Notes under the pieces: generated by a model
Seen by the model: the letters and a program-made list of their open reading frames with translations, nothing else
Database searches by the model: none
What the model was told of the DNA's origin: nothing
Position numbers and translations under genes: made by a program
Assembly (NCBI GenBank): GCA_038049695.1
Contig: CP142456.1
Location: forward strand, 17,698,501 to 17,762,500
DNA: 64,000 nucleotides
Direction of reading: 5' to 3'
Origin: Cinnamomum chago
Lineage: Eukaryota; Streptophyta; Magnoliopsida; Laurales; Lauraceae
Shown here: positions 56,741-64,000 of the stretch, piece after piece
How positions within the stretch are numbered: position 1 is the stretch's first letter
Layout of the letters: each line of letters begins with the position of its first letter

Positions 56741-57430
56741 ATGGGAACTGAACCCAGACCCAGTCTTGTGTTAATCAGATTTATCCTAATTACTGAAGAT
56801 GGGACTTATGCATGCTGATCCTTTTAGTGCTAGAGACCCTTCTCTAGCCACAGTGTGTTGTGATATGTTTTATATAATAATGTTAATCTAAAATATGATT
56901 AATATATTTACATACATAATTCATTCAATATACATCCTAATTTTATATTGAAAATATATTATTATACATTAAATACATTATACATTTGGGTACTCTAATC
57001 TAGGTATGCATGACAAGACACAAACCCAATCAATTGGAACCCAAATTAAGTGTGGACCCAGACTCAGGCCAAACTCCCAATTGGATCAAAATGGGTCCAT
57101 AGCCGGACTTTTAATGAATTTAGATTGGGCAGCATTACATTGTCTAATCCGTCTTATTTTTGGGAAATGGCTAATCTAAAAAATCTTTCTTAAATCGAGA
57201 CGGTAGCGGGCCACTCTAGTTTTTGAAATTTTTTTTTGCAAAGGATCATGGTCCACTGATAAATAGGAAAGTGTTTCGTCAAACTCATGACCCTTTCAAT
57301 CTCATGGAATACCAAGAGTACCTTGTCGACATGGCCGCACTTTGATCCCATTTCACACTTCACAAGTCATCCCTTGAAAGCACTACCAGCATCCCATGCT
57401 TTTGTAATCATCATTTATAATTAAGTACTT
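56741..57430. other. Intergenic, upstream of bHLH gene 2
   Basis: AT-rich to about 57,180. It then aligns with the distal promoter of gene 1 (43,920-44,130), including 'ggaaagtgtttcgt' and 'tcccatgcttttgtaatcat'. No gene. Confidence 0.5.
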
Positions 57431-57447
57431 AATAAATAAAAGTGTTC

Positions 57448-57990
57448 CGGTCGGAGGAATGGGACTTATGGCTCTTTTTTAGGGATGTAGGACTCATGTG
57501 ATCAGTCCAACCTCCTTGTAAGAACGGCTTTTTACTTGAGTGGCAGACAGTTCTTATCTGGTTGCCTGGGGTTGAAATCCCGGATACGTCATCTCTTTCG
57601 GTTTGTACAGACATTTTTTCCATTTAGATGAGCTTTCTTCCCGCTTGTGCGGGCCTCTTTCCCACTTGAGTGAGTTACCTTCCCGTATGTATGTGGGCTC
57701 TCTCTTGGGCCCCCTTGACTGGAGTACCAAAAAATATAAAAAAATCCAACTTCCTCGTACCCCCATACCGTCTGGATGTCAGTCACATGCTCCAAGTTTG
57801 ACACCCATCCAAATGTGATTCGCTATTGGATTGACGTCCTAAAGAAATGATCTCTTTCAAAACCGTTAAACTTGAGGGCCATCAATTAAAGGTTAGGATG
57901 GTCTAAAAAACTTGAAATTTTGCACACAAGTAGGTCCCATATGAATCTTTTGATCCGCCACCTCTCCATGATTGCGGCGGGCCTTGGTGC
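57448..57990. mobile_element. Insertion in the gene 2 promoter with SINE-like part
   Basis: Gene 1 lacks this stretch between the two conserved promoter blocks. 57,528-57,745 carries a box B-like 'ggggttgaaatcccg', 'cttcccgcttgtgcgggcct' hairpins and 'ggagtacc' before an A-rich tail, as in the element at 55,812. The ends and target duplication are unclear. Confidence 0.45.
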
Positions 57991-58128
57991 TGGTGGTCAC
58001 ACAAAGAGCACGGCCCCTCACTAATTAGTGCTTCCATAACTAAACACGTTTTGGGTGCTAATGAGAGAGAGCCGCATCTTTAGTGCTTTTCTTTTGTAGC
58101 TCCCAATGAAAGCTTGGACACTGCCCCA

Positions 58129-58136
58129 TATAAAAA
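58129..58136 (+). promoter_or_regulatory. TATA box, bHLH gene 2
   Basis: 'catataaaaatatagatta' as in gene 1, 315 bp before the start codon. Confidence 0.7.
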
Positions 58137-58443
58137 TATAGATTAGAAAAAGAGCTTATACTGTGTATCCGAAATCTCTTCCTTGATACTGTTGGTAGCC
58201 CTTGCTTTCTTCCTGATGCCCTCTTTATATATATTTTTTTTTCATTACCAACACCAAAGGATCTCACCCAGAAACCTTTGCTTCAGTTCATCCCCTCAAG
58301 CCTATCTCATCCACAGAGAGAAAGTCTTGGCCCCTCAAAGATCTTCTTCCTCTATACCATATCACATAGAGGTGGAGAGGGTCTTGGTTCTGCTGACCCA
58401 ACCAAAGATCATATTCCCCAAGATAAGATCTCATCTCCCTAAA

Positions 58444-59353
58444 ATGGAAAGAATGAATTATGTTGCACCACAGAATTTGTATTTCCAGCAAGGTGATGAT
58501 CTGTGTTTCCAGACCACTCTCCCCCACCACACCCACATAATTCAAGGCATGCTTACCAACCACCCTCCCATGTCTGTTGACTCCTCTCATGAGCTGCTTC
58601 AAGAAGGAAAACCCAAGAAGTTGGGTGAATCAATCACCCCTGATGCCAAAGGTGATGAGAGTCACACTAGCAAGAAGAAAAAGATCGTCCACCGAGACGC
58701 CGAGAGGCAGCGTCGGCAGGAGATGTCCACGCTCTACATGTTGCTGAGATCGCACCTCCCACTCGAATATCTGAAGGTAAGGAATGCTGGTTCTTTCATT
58801 ATTTTTTCTTGTTGATGTTCAAGGAAGTAGGTTTTGTTTTTGTGGATTGTTTGCAGGGAAAGAAATCCATCTCTGATCACATGTGCGAGGCTGCGAATTA
58901 CATTAACCATCTGAAGGCCAAGATCGAGGAGCTGACAGAGAAGCGAGACCAGATGAGAAGGCTTTTATCACATCCTCATCTAATTCTAGATCTCCCCAAA
59001 ATGAAGCTCGCCCACTTTCACCAGACATATCATTGAGGGCTACTTCAAATGGAGCTGCAGTTCTCATCGTTGACAGGTCGGGGCATGAATTGCCACTCCC
59101 ACGAGTAATTGCTGCCTTAGAAGAAGAAGGCCTTAATGTCATCAGTGTTTCAACTTGCATGAGCACACAGTCTGTCTACAACATCGAATGCGAGGTACAT
59201 ACCATTTCTCTATTATCCTTGAATTATTAGAATTCCATACAAGATTTGGATTTCGCTAACCTTTCTGGCAATTTCTATCAGAGTAATGGCCCAAGAGTCG
59301 ATTCGTCAAGGCTAGAACAAAAACTAAGAGCTTCAATTTGCTTGGCACATTGA
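58444..59353 (+). CDS. bHLH transcription factor paralogue, gene 2, frameshifted after the bHLH domain
   Basis: Paralogue of the gene at 44,595 with the same exons: 58,444-58,776, 58,857-59,194 and 59,282-59,353, all with GT-AG introns. The basic region VHRDAERQRRQEM keeps the His-Glu-Arg pattern. Helix 1 (LYMLLRSHLPLEYLK) and helix 2 (CEAANYINHLKAKIEEL) are intact. Exon 2 is 338 bp against 336 in gene 1 because of two extra T within 58,963-58,966. As read, translation stops at 59,034-59,036 after 170 codons, losing the ACT-like part. The old frame downstream is still open to the exon 3 stop (VDSSRLEQKLRASICLAH), so the shift is recent or an assembly error. The start is placed by match to gene 1, but an in-frame ATG at 58,216 could add 76 residues. 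Confidence 0.75.
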
Positions 59354-59495
59354 GCATTCAAGGTAACTGACTATTTCTTTGCCTACTGCCTTCTCTTCAG
59401 CAGTGTAAGCTCAATGGTTCTCATTAGGGTTAGGGTTTACAATTTGAAAGTATACTCATCAGTGTTAAGTTAGGGTTTCCCACTTGTAAAGCAAG

Positions 59496-59554
<59 letters not shown>

Positions 59555-60420
59555 GATGATGAACTTGTTATCCTCTACTCTAAAGGCTTGCTTCTCACCT
59601 CATTCCATTCTCAGTTTCAGTTTGGCTAGGGGAGGAGGGGGAAGTGTTTCCTTAGCTCTACTTCTCTATCTATCCAATGTAAGACTTGTATGAGTGATAG
59701 TGTTCATTTCAATATGGGGCATTGTGGTTTCTCTCTGGATGGCTGATGAAGACACCTTGTTAAGGCATCCTAAATTACCTAAAAGGAACTAACTTCAATT
59801 TCTCCCTGTGATATTATAATTTTGGTGCTTAATATAATTTTCAAATAAATTGTTGAGAAGCACTTCAACAGGAATCCACCATGCCCGCTTTCATTGGCAT
59901 GGTTTTCAACTGAGATTATGATCATGTACGTGTGTGCACAAAAGGGATGGGCATATGATGATTTCTGGAATTAATTGTTCGTCAGTTTGGTGCTCCAATG
60001 GTTTAAACCATGATTTCAAACCTCATGGTGAAATTGTGTATGGTCAAAGCCTTTGGCCCCTTTTATCTCCATTTTCCATGTAAAAGAAGATCTATAGAAA
60101 ACTTAAATGTAAATCCTCGGTAATTCCGTACACTTATTTTTCTTTCTTGCAAAATTAAGGTCCATATGTACCTTTAGACTATTAACTTGTTAGTATAGCA
60201 CGCTTTCTGATTCATTTTCTTGAGGAATTAAGGTCCTTATTTACCATTGCTGCAATCATTCTCTCTCATCCAGTGTATAACCTTCAAAGCTGCTGTATAG
60301 CATGCCTTACTGATTTGTAATAGGGTATGTAGGCAATGGTTTGACATTGGTACTTTATATTTGTACCTCATTCAGTTACCCTTCCTTTTACTAATTTTCA
60401 TGTTTTGTTGGAGACTTATT
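59354..60420 (+). other. 3' region of bHLH gene 2
   Basis: Aligns with 45,556-46,650. 'caag' followed by GTAACT nine bases after the exon 3 stop is kept. A long (TC)n tract lies at about 59,492-59,552, longer than in gene 1. No other coding frame. Confidence 0.5.
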
Positions 60421-61999
60421 TAGAGAGAGAGAGAGAGGAGTGGTTTTCAACCTGCAGAGAGAAGAAAGGTTCATTATATAAAAATTGGTTTCTTCTTTCT
60501 ACTATAATTATCAAGTTTGATGGACTTCAACTCATGAAAGATTATACCAAAAAAAAAACCTCATGAAAGAATAAAATGCTGTTTGGTATTATACAAATCA
60601 GTAAGAACGATTTTCATGCTGCAGGAGCTTCTCATTATCAAAGTTTTAGGCTGTCTTCTGTCTAGTACACATTCAACAGGGTGAATTTGAAAGAAAGATG
60701 CAGGTTGGAATTAATCAAATCAATAAGTGTTATCTATCCATAAGCAATATGGAAACAAATCTCAAACTCAGTGTGGTTGCTGCAAATTCCAAATCCAAGT
60801 GGAAACAAAATAAATATAAAAAAGGATTATCATAAAACTCTATTTTTTTTTTTTTTTTGGGTAGGCTGTCGCTTTATCTGGCTTGTATGTCTTTCAATTT
60901 GAATCCTAGTGCTACTTATGGGAGCCAATGTCCCTACTACCACCCTACATGTGTGGGGGCAAAATATCTTTTGTTTTTTCAATTTATCTATACAATTCTC
61001 CATTGAGATTATCATCAGCTGTTTCACTTTTTATTCATTGTCTCAAGTTACTATGAGACCCTTTTGAAACATATATTTCATATCGTAGGCTGCAATGGTC
61101 ACGGGAACCTTTGCATTGGCTTTCATTGTACGATGGCCTGAAACATGCTTATACCCATCTATTTACATATACCACCTGTATCTTTTGACAATTAGGCATG
61201 CTTATTTTTAGAAACAACCGCCTCTATTAATCTTAAAATATTAGTCAATCACTTTAACTACAAGTCAATAATCATGATTAACTTTGATTTTGCCTACTTG
61301 AAAGATTCACTTAAATGGTGATACTGTTACCATAAATGTGTTTTCAGGCCATTACTAATCAAAGGGAGATTCATAGCTAACAGTTTGTGCCCATTAGAGG
61401 TGGATCCATTGCCCAGAATGATCAGGAACATGTTATAACTGGCTGCATATAATCTCTCTCTAAATATGTATTATATGTAGTACTTTTTTGAGAGAAGTAT
61501 GTATACACACAGATCTTAATACATGACTAGGTGGATCACAAGATTCTCCAAGGTATTGGGTTGTGCCAGATCTGACTAAAGTAATAATCATTCCCACCAC
61601 CTAAAAGCACGATTTAATCAAGGATGAAAGAACTCAAATTAGAGTTGAAACTTGGGCTAGTTCCACTACATTGGCAACGCTTTTGTTGGTAATTTGGTGC
61701 ATCATCTTTACAGTTACACTGATGTTTTGCTTATTTTACCTTTTTCTTCTTCTTTCCTTGTTTTGGATTCTGTGGCCTTGCACAAGTTTATATAAATAGA
61801 GGGTGACGTTTTTAGTTTTTAAACCTTGTCCTAAACCTAACATAACCTTGCTCTTTAAAGCATATGGATAGAATTTAAACATAATTCTAGATTGTATATA
61901 GTAACTTGAAACTCAACCATATTAATGCAGCTCAATCATATTTAAAGTTACCTTTTGAGTCAAGTAACCAACAAACTTAGCTTGACTAGGACTCGATGA
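60421..61999. other. Intergenic, end of unit 2 and beyond
   Basis: Aligns with 49,480-50,190 to about 61,330. A 17-base T run lies near 60,843. 'gtttatataaatagaggg' near 61,787 looks like a strong TATA box, but no coding exon follows it. Confidence 0.45.
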
Positions 62000-62017
62000 A
62001 TGATTGTTGTGTTTTTT

Positions 62018-62240
62018 TTTTTTTTTTTTTTTTTTGATAACATGGGAACCCGCCGACCCCCCTTTGGGAGATCATTGGTAAACCCACGGATACATAGAAT
62101 CACCCACAAGCCCTATGTATCGGGTAAGGCCAGGCAGGACCTTTAGGTTAAAACTGGACTTCCTAACCACACGAACATTTTAAGTGTGGGTAACATTTTA
62201 AGTGTGGGTTAACCCACACTTAAAATGTTGAACCACACTT
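62018..62240 (-). mobile_element. SINE-like retroposon with palindromic 5' end, reversed
   Basis: On the minus strand it ends 'cccatgttatc' plus a poly-A tail. The 18 bp target duplication 'aatgattgttgtgttttt' is exact at 62,000-62,017 and 62,241-62,258, which sets both ends. Its 5' end (right side) contains a perfect palindrome at 62,192-62,229. Confidence 0.75.
62174..62229. repeat. Direct plus inverted repeat forming a 38 bp perfect palindrome
   Basis: The unit 'aacattttaagtgtgggt' occurs at 62,174-62,191, again at 62,192-62,209, and inverted to 62,229. The last two form a perfect 38 bp palindrome with no loop. Confidence 0.9.
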
Positions 62241-62321
62241 AATGATTGTTGTGTTTTTGTTTGTTTAGTTGGAATTACAATTTGTAGTTTTGCATATACC
62301 TTTGAAGGATTCAGATGTTAA

Positions 62322-63926
62322 TGTTAGAAAAGTTGATGGGCGGGCCTTATGGATAGGTTTTAAAAACTTTTGACACACTTGATGCAAAGACTAACTATCC
62401 ATAAGGCTATAAACCCAATCCAGGATCTAAGACCTTAATCTCATCAACCATGATTAGTAGAACACTATCTCCAAGATAAAAAAAAAATAACCAACAAGCA
62501 ACCACAAAATTCACAACATACAAAGAAGTAGATAATACATTGGGAGCTTGATTGTGCTCTAATGGAGAAGTTGACAACTTGCTTGATGAAGAACTTTTCT
62601 TTGTAGTGAATTAAGATCTCCAAGACCTTGTTGTCTTCCATGCTATGACCCGCTTCAGATCCCTTTCCTCAAGGAGAATTGTAGAATCTCCAAAAGAAAA
62701 ACACTAGAACCTCAATGGAAACCAGAAGAGAAACTAGAAGAGAGAGGAGAGGAGAGGGCGTGTGCAACTCTTGCACTTGTTGGGCGTGAATCCCAAGGAT
62801 GATATTAGCATGGGTTGGACGTCCAAAACTATTCATCTTTTATAACATAAGCAACCTTCTTTTACTAATTATTATTAGAAATCTCACTTACATAACAATT
62901 AGTAACTTTTTATTTCCTTTCATTTTGAGTTCAAGTAGAATTAGTAATGCTCTAATAATGCGCTAGCGTGGGAACCATTAGGAATTCCATAGAAAGTTCA
63001 CTCCAACTGGGACACTCCGACCCCACATCTCATGTGCAATTTGGGCCAACAGTTAATTGCAAATAACTCCACTATATAAATGCAACTGTACTCCAATCTT
63101 AAGAATACATTACAAGAATACCCTAAACTTCTCTATGACCACAAGTAGGCCCCTCCATCTATATCCATAGATCAATTGGATTAAACCTGTCCATCCAACT
63201 TAGATCCATATCTTATTATCCTTGAGACCTAATCAATTACAGTGATCATCAGTACCATCCAATTAACTCTTAGTTAAGATAGGTGCACACTTACGAATAA
63301 TAAATCCATTAATTGGTACAAGGGGATAATCAGGATTGATTCCATCTTGACTATGGATCGAATGTTCCCATAGTGCTACTATCACGTACCCAAGACACTG
63401 AGATATTGACTTACAATTGGTCTCACTCATTAGTAACTCAAAGTAAATGAATAGATAGAAACTCGAGTTCATTAATGTCTCAGGATTAAGAGCCTATTGC
63501 TTGGGAATTATGAGAGTATACCTTAAAGTAAAGACAATATTTCATAAGGTGCTTCTTATGGTCCTTCAATACATTCAATTTACCAACACAATGATCAATA
63601 ATCTTACATTCCTAATCTCATAGTGATCAAAGTGCTATAACCTTATCAAATGAGATGCTCAATCTCATCACCAGTTGTGAATCAATTTAAGTATAAGATT
63701 TGTGATACATTTCTCCCTTTTGTGGATTTCATCCATACACACAGGTTTTACATCTAATATACTTGTGGACTCCTGCTCATCTCATGAACCATCATGTCAT
63801 TCATATTAGTTATGTACAAGAAGTAATAAAACACCATTTATCTCATGAAAAGAAAACATGATTATATTGATAAATAAAAAATAAATTAATTTATTACATC
63901 ATCAATAGAGACCATATAACCTAACA
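62322..63926 (-). mobile_element. Solo LTR I (copia-like)
   Basis: Read on the minus strand it starts TGTTAGGTTATATGG and ends CTTTTCTAACA, flanked by 'gttaa' at 62,317-62,321 and 63,927-63,931. It is 1,605 bp with no internal domain. The 6 bp TGTTAG/CTAACA terminal inversion and AT-rich body fit a long Ty1-copia LTR. Short minus-strand frames inside are not supported. Confidence 0.83.
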
Positions 63927-64000
63927 GTTAATCCATTGGTAACATTTTAAAATGTCACATACCAAGTTGAATATTCGAGACAACCAACTTACTAGACCAC

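Larger units (their letters stand above)
53780..61330. repeat. Tandem duplication, unit 2 (with bHLH gene 2)
   Basis: Collinear with unit 1 (pairs listed there). It lacks solo LTRs G and F and the 39,358 MITE, but has its own insertions at 54,645-54,791, 54,835-55,457, 55,812-56,005 and 57,448-57,990. The borders are approximate. Confidence 0.8.

Noticed and set aside
58216-58443. 76-codon N-terminal extension of bHLH gene 2
   Set aside because: In frame and open, but gene 1 has a stop in the matching leader and the sequence is not conserved; the start matching gene 1 at 58,444 is preferred.
61787-61805. Strong TATA-like box 'tttatataaataga'
   Set aside because: No coding exon or conserved block follows in the next 2 kb; what follows is a retroposon and a solo LTR.

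Overview
This window is plant nuclear DNA from a repeat-rich angiosperm, probably woody and with a large genome. Evidence: long TG...CA LTRs, a Tat-type primer site, hAT and MITE insertions, L1-type LINE remnants, and two plant bHLH genes with GT/AG introns and plant TATA boxes. No rRNA, tRNA gene, CRISPR array or bacterial feature was seen. I cannot name the species.

Region 1 (1-16,718) is a stack of nested insertions. A Ty1-copia-like remnant was entered by solo LTR 'C' (836-14,929). C was entered by a hAT-type element (12,727-13,942) and by full-length LTR element 'A' (1,905-12,234). A was entered by solo LTR 'H' (4,944-8,984), which was entered by solo LTR 'D' (5,298-8,118). Every layer has an exact target-site duplication. 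Region 2 (16,724-28,180) is element 'B', a second copy of A's family, interrupted by a hAT-type MITE and by solo LTR 'E'. A and B have no readable gag or pol. Each carries an antisense three-exon gene with its own TATA box, plus tandem arrays of 60 bp and 92 bp units.

Region 3 (28,186-38,000) holds a hAT-type element, a 5.1 kb foldback element with arms of more than 2 kb that contains a fragment resembling the start of a GATA zinc-finger gene, and a run of hairpin MITEs embedded in (TA)n tracts.

Region 4 (about 38,170-61,330) is a diverged tandem duplication whose two units each carry one bHLH transcription factor gene on the + strand (44,595-45,555 and 58,444-59,353). The first is intact and appears to use a GC-AG intron. 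The second reads as frameshifted by two extra bases after the bHLH domain. Unit 1 has gained solo LTRs G and F and a MITE. Unit 2 has gained SINE-like and LINE-tail insertions and a worn hAT-type element. LINE fragments (50,560-52,500) lie between the units.

Region 5 (61,331-64,000) holds a retroposon whose 5' end is a 38 bp perfect palindrome, and a 1.6 kb solo LTR. The genes do not form an operon or pathway. The only functional host genes likely here are the two bHLH paralogues.
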